Source of the DNA: Nonomuraea spiralis
GTDB taxonomy: Bacteria; Actinomycetota; Actinomycetes; Streptosporangiales; Streptosporangiaceae
NCBI RefSeq assembly: GCF_014648435.1
Contig: NZ_BMRC01000032.1
Coordinates: 1-64,000, forward strand
Direction: 5' to 3'
Length of the DNA: 64,000 nt
Shown here piece after piece: positions 24,719 through 34,527 of the stretch. Made by a program: the position numbers and the translations under genes. Under the pieces are notes generated by a model. The model was given only the letters and a program-made list of their open reading frames with translations, did no database searches and was not told where the DNA came from. Position 1 is the first letter of the stretch. The number at the start of each line of letters is the position of its first letter.

Positions 24719-27238
24719 CTAGTACTCGGTCTTGACGGTCGCGCCGGAGAAGGCCTGCGCGGCGTGGAGGCTGATGTAGTTGTAACCGGCGGGCGGGTTG
24801 TTGATCACCAGGGTCTCGGCGTTGCCCGACGCGGTGGAGCGCTGGGTGTAGGCCGAGGTGGTGGCCCAGCTCGCGGCGTTGTAGTAGAGGTCGGCGTTCC
24901 CGGTGCCGCCGGAGGCGGTGATGGTCAGCCGGGCCGTGCCCGCGGGCAGGTAGATGTAGAAGTAGGCGTAGTTGCCCTGGGTGGCCGACACGTTGCTGCG
25001 CTTGCAGTTCTTGTCGAGGACGCGGGTGTCGGAGGCGGTGCACTCCGGCGTCGAGCCGCCGCCGGTCGACACCGTGACCTGCCGGCTGGCCGTCGCGCCG
25101 GCGCCGCCGTTGTCGGTGACCGTCAGCGTGACCGTGTACGTGCCCTGCGCCGCGTAGGTGTGCGACGGGTTGGCCGTGGTGGAGGTGGCGCCGTCACCGA
25201 AGTCCCAGCGGCGGGAGGCGATGGTGCCGTCGGAGTCGGTGGAGGTGTCGGTGAAGGCGGCCGTGAGGCCGCTGGTCGTGGAGGTGAAGGCCGCGGTCGG
25301 CGTCTGGTTGCCGCCCCCGCCGCCCGAGCAGGCCCCGGCCGCGCAGGCGGTGAGCCAGGTGTTCCAGTCGGAGTCGTACCGGCTGCCGATGGTGCTGGTC
25401 AGGAAGGTCCTGGCGGTGCTCCACGCGCCGGTCCGGTACGAGCCCAGCAGCGTCGCCACGTCGGCCGCGTGCTTCTCGAACATGTAGCGGACGGCCAGGT
25501 AGCCCCACCGGTAGATGCGGGTGGTGTCGTGGTCGTAGGTCGTGTTCCACAGCGTGCTGAGGGCGTACGTGCGCTTGCCGGCCTCGGTGATCGCGGCGTC
25601 GTAGACGACCTTGCGGTAGGAGTAGGAGACGTACTCGGCGAAGCCCTCGATCCACCAGATGGTCGGCGTGCTCACCCCGGCGTTGAAGTCGCCGTACATG
25701 TCGAAGCGGCCGTCGAGGTAGTGGGTGTACTCGTGGTTGAGGTTCCAGATCTGGAAGTCGGGGCGCAGCCACTCGGCCTCGTAGGCGATGAACCTGGGCT
25801 GGTTGCCGGCGGCGGCGGGGTTGCCCTCCAGGTACATGCCGCCGTTGTTGGTGTCGATGCCGAACATGGCGCCGGCATAGGTCTGGTAGTCGGTGCTGGA
25901 GTCGAAGACCACCACTTCGAGGGTGGTGTTGTTGTCGCCCGAGACCGGGCCGGTGTCCTTGACCAGGTTGTGGAAGAAGGCGTCCTGGTTGGCCAGGCTG
26001 GAGCAGGAGGCGGCGAGCTGGGCGGCCGTGACGTCCTGGGCGCGGATCCTGATGCTGGCGCTGCAGGTGTGGGTGATCGGCAGCACGCTGGCCGCCAGGC
26101 GGTTCGCCAGGTCGCAGGTGCCGTAGTAGGAGCAGTTGGCCTTGTCGTAGGAGTCGGTCATCTCGGCCACGCCCACCCACAGCGGCGCGGTGGCGCCGGT
26201 CATGGCGCTGCGGCCGAGCAGGCTCTTGGCCAGCGGCCGGACGGTGGCCTGCAGCGCCGCGTGCTGGAGGAAGCGGCCCAGCTCGCGCCCTGCGTTGGAG
26301 GCGAGGTAGGAGCGGTCGGTGCCGAGCAGGTTCAGGTGGTTGGTGGCGAAGGAGTTGAGGCTGTCGAGGACGCTGCGGTCGGACTGCACGGCGCTGACGA
26401 AGGCGGGCACCTGGTGGCCGCGGAACAGCACGGTGTAGACGTTGTTGACCGCGTTGAGCATCCACCACGACGCGTCGTAGGAGCTGTTGTAGCCGTCGAG
26501 CAGGCGCTTGACCACGTACAGGTAGCGGTCGTTCTGCTCGGCGCTGTCGATGAGGGTGACGGCCTCCGACAGCACCTCACCGTTGGCGTCGCTGACGGTC
26601 CAGGCGCGGGAGCTGCCGAAGAAGGCGTCCAGGCCGGACCGGATCGCGGTGGTGAGCGCCTGGCCGTACGTGCCGACGTCGCCGGAGTAGTACCAGTGGA
26701 CGTAGTAGCCGGCGCGCAGGTAGAGGACCAGTTGCGCCGTTCCGGTGGTGTTGTCGCCGGGGTAGCTCGCGGAGTTGTCGCGCAGCGCGTAGGCGACGCT
26801 GGACATCTGCGCCTCACGGAAGGCGTAGTAGGCGTCCGTGCCGGTCAGGTTGAACAGGGTGTTGACGCAGTCGGTCGTGCTGGACTTGATCTGCTGGACG
26901 AGCGCGCTGCCGGTGCGGCTGGTGAAGTCGGAGACGTTGCAGGCGGCCGCCGCCGCGGCGACGCCCTTCCGCGCCGACGGCCTGGCGTGCTCCTGCTGGG
27001 TGGCTGGTTCGTCGTAGTCGCGGCGCAGGGCGTCCTTGGCCGCGGGTTGCGGCGCCCGGTCACGGGTGTCGAGTGCCGTCTTGCGTACGTGGGGCGCGTC
27101 GTCGTCGGTCACCCTCGTGAGCGAGGGGGCCGGCGGGGGTTCGGCCGCCGCGTTCGCCGCCGTGGCGGCGAAGGGCGACAGGAGGGTGAGGGCGGCCAGC
27201 GGGGCGATCAACCGCCAGCCTGGTAGGACCTTGCGCAC
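24719..27238 (-). CDS. Secreted M9-family collagenase with PKD and PPC domains
   Basis: 839 residues from GTG 27238, behind GGAGG five bases away. Order: signal peptide (1-31, ending AANAAA), an acidic propeptide-like stretch (about 32-100), an activator/helical domain (100-400), the M9 peptidase domain with zinc motif HEYTH (502-506) and downstream Glu in IEGFAEYVSY (531/535), a Gly-rich linker, one PKD domain (about 645-730, with RRWDFGDGATS) and one C-terminal PPC domain (about 745-839) that usually binds collagen or aids secretion. It digests native collagen or gelatin outside the cell. An earlier ATG (27325) would put 29 extra residues before the signal peptide and is rejected. Confidence 0.9.
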   Translation of the reverse strand: MRKVLPGWRLIAPLAALTLLSPFAATAANAAAEPPPAPSLTRVTDDDAPHVRKTALDTRDRAPQPAAKDALRRDYDEPATQQEHARPSARKGVAAAAAACNVSDFTSRTGSALVQQIKSSTTDCVNTLFNLTGTDAYYAFREAQMSSVAYALRDNSASYPGDNTTGTAQLVLYLRAGYYVHWYYSGDVGTYGQALTTAIRSGLDAFFGSSRAWTVSDANGEVLSEAVTLIDSAEQNDRYLYVVKRLLDGYNSSYDASWWMLNAVNNVYTVLFRGHQVPAFVSAVQSDRSVLDSLNSFATNHLNLLGTDRSYLASNAGRELGRFLQHAALQATVRPLAKSLLGRSAMTGATAPLWVGVAEMTDSYDKANCSYYGTCDLANRLAASVLPITHTCSASIRIRAQDVTAAQLAASCSSLANQDAFFHNLVKDTGPVSGDNNTTLEVVVFDSSTDYQTYAGAMFGIDTNNGGMYLEGNPAAAGNQPRFIAYEAEWLRPDFQIWNLNHEYTHYLDGRFDMYGDFNAGVSTPTIWWIEGFAEYVSYSYRKVVYDAAITEAGKRTYALSTLWNTTYDHDTTRIYRWGYLAVRYMFEKHAADVATLLGSYRTGAWSTARTFLTSTIGSRYDSDWNTWLTACAAGACSGGGGGNQTPTAAFTSTTSGLTAAFTDTSTDSDGTIASRRWDFGDGATSTTANPSHTYAAQGTYTVTLTVTDNGGAGATASRQVTVSTGGGSTPECTASDTRVLDKNCKRSNVSATQGNYAYFYIYLPAGTARLTITASGGTGNADLYYNAASWATTSAYTQRSTASGNAETLVINNPPAGYNYISLHAAQAFSGATVKTEY

Positions 27239-27392
27239 TAGAACCTCCGGGGGGTATCCGCATGGATGCGAGGTCGGGTATGAGTGTGCGGTCGTTCCGG
27301 AGGGCGTGGTCATACGGCGCCGCATAAGTGTTGCCTATGGAGCATCCCGAATACGTCGCCAACAGCCATCACATGTCACATAATTCTGGGCT

Positions 27393-28349
27393 ATGGACCT
27401 GGATCTCCGGCATCTCCGAATGGTCTGTACGATCGCCGAGGCGGGCAGCGTCACCAAGGCGGCGGCACGCCTCGGGCTGTCCCAACCGGCGATCACGACC
27501 CAGCTCCGCAAGATCGAGGAGATGGTGGGCGGCGACCTGTTCACCCGCAGCCGGAACGGCGTCGAACCCACCCCGCTCGGCCGCCAGGTCATCGCCCGCG
27601 CGCGGATCGTCCTGTCGGAGATCGACTCGCTCTTCGGCGACCTGCACGACGCCAACCCGGCCGTCTCCGGCCTCCGGCTCGGATGCAGCCATCTGGCCTG
27701 CGTGGCCAGCGTCGTGGACCGGGTCGGCGAGGCGTTACCCGGCCGGTCGATCTCCCTGCGCATCGAGCCGTCCAGCGCGCAGCTCGCCGACGCGCTCACC
27801 CACGGCCAGCTCGACGCCGCGCTCATGGGCATGATCGAGGGGTTCGACATCACCCTCACGCCGCCGGTGGTCACCCGCACGCTGGTGCCCAGGTATCCCA
27901 TCTTCGTGGCCATGGCGGCCGGCCACCCGCTGGCCGAGCACCCCGAGGTGCACCTGTCCGACCTGCGGAACGAGCGCTGGATCAGCCCGCCCGGCGCCGA
28001 CGACGGCTCACTCGCCGCCCTGCGCGCCGCCTGCCGGGCGGCCGGCTTCGAGCCGGACGTGCGCTACGACGCCCCCAGCGGGGCCGGCCGCCCGCTGGTC
28101 GCCGCCGGGCTCGGCGTACGCCTGGTCGATCCGACCTGGCCGGTGCCCGAGGGCACCGCCGTACGGCCGCTGGCGGGCGAGCCGCAGGTCGGGCACCTGG
28201 TCATGGCCTGGCGCAGGGACCTGATCGGCCTCGACGCGGCGGCGGCCATCTACCGCGGGCTCGCCGCCGCCTTCGAGGATCACATCGATGACAACCCCAT
28301 CTTCCGCCAGTGGTGGGACGCGCACCCGGGCACCCATCCCCTCCGCTGA
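27393..28349 (+). CDS. LysR-family transcriptional regulator
   Basis: 318 residues from ATG 27393, which follows CATAATTCTGGGCT and may be leaderless. The winged helix-turn-helix MDLDLRHLRMVCTIAEAGSV, then TKAAARLGLSQPAITTQLRK and IEEMVGGDLFTRSRNGVEPT, covers residues 1-60, and the periplasmic-protein-like effector domain spans 90-300. It is divergent from the collagenase gene with a 154-base gap, so it may control it. The effector is unknown. Codon 115 is TTA (27735-27737). Confidence 0.9.
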   Translation: MDLDLRHLRMVCTIAEAGSVTKAAARLGLSQPAITTQLRKIEEMVGGDLFTRSRNGVEPTPLGRQVIARARIVLSEIDSLFGDLHDANPAVSGLRLGCSHLACVASVVDRVGEALPGRSISLRIEPSSAQLADALTHGQLDAALMGMIEGFDITLTPPVVTRTLVPRYPIFVAMAAGHPLAEHPEVHLSDLRNERWISPPGADDGSLAALRAACRAAGFEPDVRYDAPSGAGRPLVAAGLGVRLVDPTWPVPEGTAVRPLAGEPQVGHLVMAWRRDLIGLDAAAAIYRGLAAAFEDHIDDNPIFRQWWDAHPGTHPLR

Positions 28350-28357
28350 CGGGTGCT

Positions 28358-31354
28358 TCAGCGCGCCAGCCGCAGGGTGACCAGCTCGAACGGCCGCAGC
28401 GTCACCCGGATCGACCGGCCGGGCCGCTCGGGCTCGGCCAGCGGGCGTTCCAGCAGGTCGGTCACGGTCACCGAGCTGACGGGGAAGCCGGCCGTGAGCG
28501 TGGCCGCGGCCCGGCCGCCGCGCGACTCGTGGAAGCGCACGACCACGTCGCCGCTGCCGTCGTCGGCCAGCTTGACCGCGGTGATCACGACCGCGTCGTC
28601 GTCCACCGTGACCAGCGGGGCCACCTCGGCGCCGCCGGTCAGCACGCGCTCGGGCAGGTTGACGAACCAGCCCTCGCGCACCGCGTCGCCGATCGTCGCC
28701 CCGGGCAGCAGGGCGTGCCGGAACGTGTGCCTGCCCTGGTCGGTCTCGGGATCGGGGAAGCGGGGCGCGCGCAGCAACGACACCCGCAGGGTCGTGGTGG
28801 TGCCGCCGTCCTCGCGTACGGCACGGGTCACGTCGTGGCCGTACGTGGAGTCGTTGACCACGGCCACGCCCCAGCCCGGCTCGTCCAGGTGCACGAACTT
28901 GTGGTTGCACGCCTCGAACTTGGCCGCCTCCCAGCTCGTGTTGGTGTGGGTGGGGCGGTAGGCGTGGCCGTACTGGCTCTCGGAGGCGTAGCGCTCGGCG
29001 CGTACGTCGAGGGGGAAGGCCAGCTTGAGGAACTTCTCCGTCTCGTGCCAGTCGACCTCGGTGGCGATGTCGACGCGCCGCTCCGCCAGGGAGATCACCT
29101 GCGTGACGGACGAACGCCCGAAGGAACGGGTGACGCGGACCGAACCGGGCTCCGCGCCGGCCGTCACCTCGTCGGCGGCGGTGAGGTCCACGACCGTGTT
29201 GCGGTAGAACTCGTCCACGTCCCAGGCGTCCCACATGTTCGGGAAGTCCTGGTGGAGCTGGAGCAGGTTGGCTTCCTGGCCGGGCGGCAGGGTCTCGCGC
29301 CCGGCCCCGAGGTCGTAGGCGGAGACGATCAGGCCGCGCCCGTCGACCTGCACCCGCAGCAGGCCGTTGTCCAGCACGTAGCCGCCGCCCTCGCGGGGTT
29401 CCCTGCTCGTCGCGGCCCCCGGTACGGCCGGGCCCGCGCCGCCGGCGGGCACGCCGTTGCGGGCGTGCGGGGAGGCGTTGAAGACCAGCTCCCGGGAGCC
29501 GTCCCCGGCCAGGGCCCGCTGGGCGTCGGCGATCAGGCCGGTCAGCTCGTCGGCCAGCGCCGCGTAGGTGTTCCTGGCCTCGCGGTGCACCCACGCGATC
29601 GACGAGCCGGGCAGGATGTCGTGGAACTGGTGCAGCAACACCGTCTTCCAGATGCGGTCGAGCCGCTCGTACGGGTAGGGCGCGCCCGCGCGTACGGCGG
29701 CCGTGGCGGCCCACAACTCGGCCTCGCGCAGCAACGACTCGCTGCGCCGGTTGCCCTGCTTGGTCTTGGCCTGGCTGGTGAGCGTGGCCCGGTGCAGCTC
29801 CAGGTAGAGCTCGCCGACCCAGACCGGCGGGCTGGGGTACTCGGCCTCGGCCTTGGCGAAGAAGTCGGCCGGGGTCTCCCAGGTGACGGTGGCCGAGCCC
29901 TCCAGGTCGCGCAGCCGGGCGGCCTTGGCCACCATCTCGCGGGTGGTGCCGCCGCCGCCGTCGCCCCACCCGGTGGGGGCTAGCGAGTGGCGGGCGACGC
30001 CCTTGTCCTTGAAGTTGCGGGCGGCGTGCGCGATCTCCCTGCCGTTCATCGAGCAGTTGTAGGTGTCCACCGGCGGGAAGTGGGTGAACACCCGCGTCCC
30101 GTCGATGCCCTCCCACAGGAACGTGTGGTGCGGGAACGTGTTCGTCCGGCTCCAGGAGATCTTCTGCGTGAGCAGCCGCTTCGAGCCCGCCGCCTTGATG
30201 ATCTGCGGCAGCCCGGCCGCGAAGCCGAACGTGTCCGGCAGCCACACCTCCTCGTTGTCGACGCCGAACTCCTCGATGAAGAAGCGTTTGCCGTGCACGA
30301 ACTGCCGGGCCATGGCCTCGGAGCCGGGCATGTTCGTGTCGGACTCCACCCACATGCCACCGGCCGGTACGAACCGCCCGGCCGCCACCACCTTGGTCAC
30401 CTTGGCCCACACCTCGGGCCGGTGCTCCTTGATCCACGCCCACTGCTGGGCCTGCGACATGGCGAACACGAACTCCGGCTCGTCGGCCAGCAGCGCCGTC
30501 ATGTTGGCCGCCGTACGGGCGACCTTGCGGACGGTCTCGCGCAGCGGCCAGAGCCAGGCCGAGTCGATGTGGGCGTGGCCGACGGCGCTGATCCGGTGGG
30601 CCGAGGGCACGGCGGGCGCGGACAGCACGCCGGTCAGCACGGCGCGGGCCGCCCCGGCGGTGGCGTTGACGTCCTGGAGGTCGATCGTGTCCAGGGCGCG
30701 GTCGATCGCCCGCGTCAGCTCCGAGCGGCGGCCGCTGTCGGCGGGCAGCTCGTGCATCAGCTCCCCGGCCACCTCCAGGTCGAGGATCAGGTTCCAGACC
30801 GTCTCGTCGAAGACGGCCAGGTCCATGCGCACCAGCCGGTACTGCGGCTCGCTGCCCGCGGTCTCCTTGTCGCCCAGCGGGGTGGGCACGAACGGCTTGT
30901 AGCCGAGCACGACCGGGTTGGAGGCCGCCTCGATCCGCAGCTCGACCTCCTCCCCGCCGGCCACCGGCGAGCCGACGCGCACCCACTGGTTACGCGGGTT
31001 GAGCCCCTTCACGGGTGTGCCGTCGGGCAGGTAGACCAGGCCCTCGCACTGGAAGCCCGGCATGTTCTCGTCGAAGCCGAGGTCGAGCACCGCCTCGACG
31101 GTCCGGCCCGCCCATTCCTGCGGGACCGTGCCGGTGACCGTGAACCAGCTCGTGCCCCACGGCGCGCCCCACGCGGCGCCGGCCGCGATCGGCTCGGCGG
31201 GCGCGGTCAGCCCTTCGGCGACGGGTACGGGCTCGCCCGGCGCGTGCCAGACACGTACGTCCATCGGCACGGACTCGGGGTAGACGGCCGGGCGCAGGCG
31301 TTCGTCCAGCACGCGCTTGAGACGGGCTTCGACCAGTGTGCGGTCGTCATGCAT
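28358..31354 (-). CDS. GH38 alpha-mannosidase
   Basis: 998 residues, full GH38 length. An N-terminal beta domain (1-250) precedes the catalytic barrel with the zinc ligands GHAHIDSAWLWPLRET (His260, Asp264) and the nucleophile Asp374 in VWLPDTFGF; the alpha-mannosidase middle domain (about 500-620) and the C-terminal beta-sandwich domains follow. GH38 enzymes remove alpha-linked mannose from N-glycans or manno-oligosaccharides. There is no signal peptide, so it acts inside the cell on imported sugars. It is the last gene of the LacI-controlled transporter operon (25 bases after the permease). Confidence 0.95.
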   Translation of the reverse strand: MHDDRTLVEARLKRVLDERLRPAVYPESVPMDVRVWHAPGEPVPVAEGLTAPAEPIAAGAAWGAPWGTSWFTVTGTVPQEWAGRTVEAVLDLGFDENMPGFQCEGLVYLPDGTPVKGLNPRNQWVRVGSPVAGGEEVELRIEAASNPVVLGYKPFVPTPLGDKETAGSEPQYRLVRMDLAVFDETVWNLILDLEVAGELMHELPADSGRRSELTRAIDRALDTIDLQDVNATAGAARAVLTGVLSAPAVPSAHRISAVGHAHIDSAWLWPLRETVRKVARTAANMTALLADEPEFVFAMSQAQQWAWIKEHRPEVWAKVTKVVAAGRFVPAGGMWVESDTNMPGSEAMARQFVHGKRFFIEEFGVDNEEVWLPDTFGFAAGLPQIIKAAGSKRLLTQKISWSRTNTFPHHTFLWEGIDGTRVFTHFPPVDTYNCSMNGREIAHAARNFKDKGVARHSLAPTGWGDGGGGTTREMVAKAARLRDLEGSATVTWETPADFFAKAEAEYPSPPVWVGELYLELHRATLTSQAKTKQGNRRSESLLREAELWAATAAVRAGAPYPYERLDRIWKTVLLHQFHDILPGSSIAWVHREARNTYAALADELTGLIADAQRALAGDGSRELVFNASPHARNGVPAGGAGPAVPGAATSREPREGGGYVLDNGLLRVQVDGRGLIVSAYDLGAGRETLPPGQEANLLQLHQDFPNMWDAWDVDEFYRNTVVDLTAADEVTAGAEPGSVRVTRSFGRSSVTQVISLAERRVDIATEVDWHETEKFLKLAFPLDVRAERYASESQYGHAYRPTHTNTSWEAAKFEACNHKFVHLDEPGWGVAVVNDSTYGHDVTRAVREDGGTTTTLRVSLLRAPRFPDPETDQGRHTFRHALLPGATIGDAVREGWFVNLPERVLTGGAEVAPLVTVDDDAVVITAVKLADDGSGDVVVRFHESRGGRAAATLTAGFPVSSVTVTDLLERPLAEPERPGRSIRVTLRPFELVTLRLAR

Positions 31355-31378
31355 CGGAGAGCTCCCTAGAGGTGGGGG

Positions 31379-32257
31379 TCAACCCTTGATCGCGCCTTCC
31401 GCGACGCCCTTGAAGAAGAAGCGCTGGAGGGACGCGAACACGATCACGATCGGCAGGAAGGAGATCATCGTGCCCGCCGCGATCAGGCGGGGGTTCGCCG
31501 TGAACGTGCCGTTGAGGTACTGCAGGCCCACGGTCAGCGTGTAGTGGTCGGGGTCGTTGAGCACGATGAGTGGCCACAGGAAGTCGTCCCAAGCACCGAT
31601 GAACGCGAAGATCGTGATCACACTCAGCATGCCACGGACGTTCGGAAGTCCGATATGGCGCAACCGCTGCCATGCGGTCGCCCCGTCGATGATCGCGGCC
31701 TCGTCCATCTCGGGCGGGATCGAGCTGAACGCGACCCGCATCAGCAACACGTTCAGCATGCCGATCGCGCCGGGCAGCGCCACGCCCGGCAGCGTGTCGG
31801 CCAGGCCCAGGTCGCGGACGATCACGTACTTGGACACGATCGTCACCTCCTCCGGCAACACCAGTGTGGCCAGGAACGCGCCCAGCAGCAGCTTGGCGCC
31901 CCGGAAGCGCAGCTTGGCCAGCGCGTAACCGGCCAGGGTGGCGCCGATCGCGTTGCCGGTGACCACGATGGCCGCCACGACCACGGAGTTGGCCGCGTAC
32001 GACCAGACCGGGATCGTGCGGGCGACCTCCACGAAGTTGTCCAGCGTGGGCCGCTCGGGCAGGAACGTCGGCGTGCTGGTGTAGATGTCCTCGCTGAGGC
32101 TCTTCAGCGACGTGGACAGCTGCCACAGGAACGGCGAGATCGTGATCGCCAGCACCAGCAGGAGCAGCGTGTACCGCAGCGCCCGCTCGCCCGGCGAGAC
32201 CGTGTTGAACGAGCCCCCGCCCCGGCGGCGGCGGTGGGCCGGATCGGTCCGTGCCAC
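31379..32257 (-). CDS. Sugar ABC permease, MalG/CUT1 type
   Basis: 292 residues from GTG 32257, one base after the stop of the MalF-type gene. Six membrane segments, the first ERALRYTLLLLVLAITISPF, and the CUT1 EAA loop PPEMDEAAIIDGATAWQRL, where the Glu-Ala-Ala-x-x-x-Gly contacts the shared MsmK/MsiK-type ATPase. No ATPase gene is in this operon, which is normal for actinomycete CUT1 systems that share one ATPase. The carried sugar is probably a mannose-containing oligosaccharide. Confidence 0.92.
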   Translation of the reverse strand: MARTDPAHRRRRGGGSFNTVSPGERALRYTLLLLVLAITISPFLWQLSTSLKSLSEDIYTSTPTFLPERPTLDNFVEVARTIPVWSYAANSVVVAAIVVTGNAIGATLAGYALAKLRFRGAKLLLGAFLATLVLPEEVTIVSKYVIVRDLGLADTLPGVALPGAIGMLNVLLMRVAFSSIPPEMDEAAIIDGATAWQRLRHIGLPNVRGMLSVITIFAFIGAWDDFLWPLIVLNDPDHYTLTVGLQYLNGTFTANPRLIAAGTMISFLPIVIVFASLQRFFFKGVAEGAIKG

Positions 32258-32258
32258 G

Positions 32259-33131
32259 TCAGGCCGCCTTCCTGTCGAGCCGCAGCAGCAGGAGCATCGG
32301 GCCGATGGTGATCACCAGCAGCACGATGCTCAGCGCGGAGGCGTAGCCGAGGTGGCCGGAGAAGCCGCGGCTGTACATCTGGATCAGCATGACCACCGAC
32401 ATGTCGCGCCCGCCGGGGCCGCCGGTGCCGTTGGACAGCACGTACAGCTCGGAGAACACGCGCAGCGCCGACACCGACACCAGCACCGAGACCAGCAACA
32501 TGGTGTTGCGCACGCCGGGGACCGTGACGCTCCAGAACCTGCGGATCGCGCTCGCGCCGTCCACGGCGGCCGCCTCGTGCAGCTCGCGCCGGACGTTCCC
32601 GAGGGCCGACAGGTAGATGATCATGTAGTAGCCGAGGCCCTTCCACACGGTCAGGCTGATCGCGCTGAACAGCAGCAGCCACCGGTCGGTCAGGAACGGC
32701 ACCGGCGCCGCGATCACGCCCAGCCACTGCGCGAAGCCGTTGACCAGGCCCCGGTCGTCCAGCAGCCAGCCCCAGATCAGCGCCACCACCACGGCCGAGG
32801 CCACCACCGGGGTGTAGAAGGCGGTGCGGAAGAACATGATCCCCGGCAGCCGCTTCTCCACGAGGATCGCGATCAGCAGCGGCAGCATGGTCAGCAGCGG
32901 CAGGCAGACCAGCATGAACACGACGCTGTTGACCAGCGCGTCCACGAGCTGGTCGTCGTTCAGCACCCGTTCGGCGTTGGCCAGGCCGGTGAAGTGCCCG
33001 CCGCCGAGCGGCTTGGCGTTCGTGAACGACAACACGACCGTGTTGATCGAGGGCCAGACGTTGAACGCCACCAGCCAGACGGCGGCGGGCAGCACCAGCA
33101 GCCACGGCGTGAACCAGCGGCGGTGGGTCAT
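32259..33131 (-). CDS. Sugar ABC permease, MalF/CUT1 type
   Basis: 290 residues from ATG 33131. Six membrane segments, with the first WLLVLPAAVWLVAFNVWPSI and the EAA loop VRRELHEAAAVDGASAIRRF for docking of the ATPase. It starts seven bases after the binding-protein stop. Together with the MalG-type protein it forms the import channel for the oligosaccharide bound by the lipoprotein. Confidence 0.92.
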   Translation of the reverse strand: MTHRRWFTPWLLVLPAAVWLVAFNVWPSINTVVLSFTNAKPLGGGHFTGLANAERVLNDDQLVDALVNSVVFMLVCLPLLTMLPLLIAILVEKRLPGIMFFRTAFYTPVVASAVVVALIWGWLLDDRGLVNGFAQWLGVIAAPVPFLTDRWLLLFSAISLTVWKGLGYYMIIYLSALGNVRRELHEAAAVDGASAIRRFWSVTVPGVRNTMLLVSVLVSVSALRVFSELYVLSNGTGGPGGRDMSVVMLIQMYSRGFSGHLGYASALSIVLLVITIGPMLLLLRLDRKAA

Positions 33132-33138
33132 CCGGTGC

Positions 33139-34428
33139 TCAGCTCTTGAGCAGTTCGTTGCACTTCGCCACCGACTTGTCCAGCGCCTCCTTGGACTCGG
33201 TCTCGCCGCTGATCGCCGCCGCGAACTGCTGCCTGACGTACTTGCTCATGGCCTCGGTGACCTCGTACGGCTGCAACACCTTGGCCTTGGCCAGCGAGGT
33301 GAACGCGGTGACCTTGGCGTCGCCGGAGTTCGTGCCGTCGCTCTTGCTGAAGAACGGGTCGGCGGCCGACGCCTTGGTGCTGGGGAAGATGTTGACCAGG
33401 TGGGCGAAGGCGGCCTGGTTCTCGGCGTTGGTCACCCAGCGGGCCAGGGCCAGCGCGGCGGGCAGGTTCGCGGTCTTCCTGGAGACCGACAGGCCCTGGA
33501 CGTACAGCGGGGGCACGTCCCACACCGGCGAGGAGACCACCTTGGGGGCCAGCGTCGGGTTGTCGGTGGCCAGGCTCGTGATGTAGTTGCCGCCACCGGT
33601 GGTCCAGGCGACCGTGCCCTCGTTGAACAGCTTGGCGTTGCCCGAGTACGTGTCGGTCAGCACGTCGCGCGGCAGCAGGCCCGCCTTGAACGCCTCCCGG
33701 TAGCGGTCGAGCACGGCGACGGCCTCGGGGGTGTTGAAGACGAAGCTCTGGCCGTCGTCGGAGAGGATCTTGACGCCCTCCTGCGTGAGGTCGCCCAGCT
33801 CGGGGCGGCGGCTCATCAGGTAGACCTTGCCGCCGGACTTCTCCTTGACGGTCCTGGCCTGCGCGATCAGCTCGTCCAGGCCGGTCGGGGGCTTGGCGGG
33901 GTCGAGGCCGTACTTCTTGAGCAGTTCGGAGTTCCAGTAGTTGACGTCGGTGTTGAGGTACCAGGGGTAGCCGTAGACGCCGGTGTGGCCGGAGAAGCGG
34001 TAGGCGTCGACGCCGCCGGGGACGTACTCGGCGGCCAGGTCGGCGTCCGCCTGGCCCACGTCGAGTAACAGGCCCTGTTTGACCAGGGGCAGCGCGAAGT
34101 CCGGCGGCAGGTTGGTGACGTCGGGCAGAGTTCCGCCGGCCGCCTGGCTCAGCACCTTCTCGGAGTAGCCCTCGCCCGGCTGGTCGAGCCATTCGACCTC
34201 GACGCCGGGGTACTTCTTCTCGAAGGCGTCGATGACGCCCTGGACGTAGTCGGTGAACTTGGGCTTCAGCGCCCAGGTCTGCAGGCTCACCTTGCCCTTC
34301 ACCTCGCCGGTCAGGCTCGCGCTGGGCACGGCCCGGCCTTGGTCCGGACCCTGCTCCGCGCCGCCGAGCCCGCAGCTCGTGACGATCATCGTGGTGGCCA
34401 CGGCCAGTCCTGCCCAGTACCTTCGCAT
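33139..34428 (-). CDS. Sugar-binding lipoprotein of an ABC importer (SBP family 1)
   Basis: 429 residues from ATG 34428 with AAGGAGTGCTTC upstream. Lipoprotein signal MRRYWAGLAVATTMIVTSC, then the SBP_bac_1 fold (VIDAFEKKYPGVEVEWLDQP near residue 66; FNEGTVAWTTGGGNYITSL in the middle). The first gene of the operon binding protein, MalF, MalG, GH38. The operator CTAAACCGCTCTAG lies 20 bases before the start. The likely ligand is an N-glycan released outside by the GH85 enzyme, by analogy with bifidobacterial N-glycan transporters. Confidence 0.92.
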   Translation of the reverse strand: MRRYWAGLAVATTMIVTSCGLGGAEQGPDQGRAVPSASLTGEVKGKVSLQTWALKPKFTDYVQGVIDAFEKKYPGVEVEWLDQPGEGYSEKVLSQAAGGTLPDVTNLPPDFALPLVKQGLLLDVGQADADLAAEYVPGGVDAYRFSGHTGVYGYPWYLNTDVNYWNSELLKKYGLDPAKPPTGLDELIAQARTVKEKSGGKVYLMSRRPELGDLTQEGVKILSDDGQSFVFNTPEAVAVLDRYREAFKAGLLPRDVLTDTYSGNAKLFNEGTVAWTTGGGNYITSLATDNPTLAPKVVSSPVWDVPPLYVQGLSVSRKTANLPAALALARWVTNAENQAAFAHLVNIFPSTKASAADPFFSKSDGTNSGDAKVTAFTSLAKAKVLQPYEVTEAMSKYVRQQFAAAISGETESKEALDKSVAKCNELLKS

Positions 34429-34447
34429 GAAGCACTCCTTCTGGGAA

Positions 34448-34461
34448 CTAAACCGCTCTAG
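34448..34461. promoter_or_regulatory. LacI-type operator before the importer-mannosidase operon
   Basis: CTAAACCGCTCTAG, in which 11 of 14 bases agree with the palindrome CTAAACCGATTTAG at 35609-35622. It lies between the divergent binding-protein and LacI genes, so the repressor may control both. Confidence 0.7.
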
Positions 34462-34527
34462 TTGCGGGACTATCCACCGGGCTACACTGCGGTGTCAATA
34501 GTTGAGACGAACTCGTGAGGAGCCACC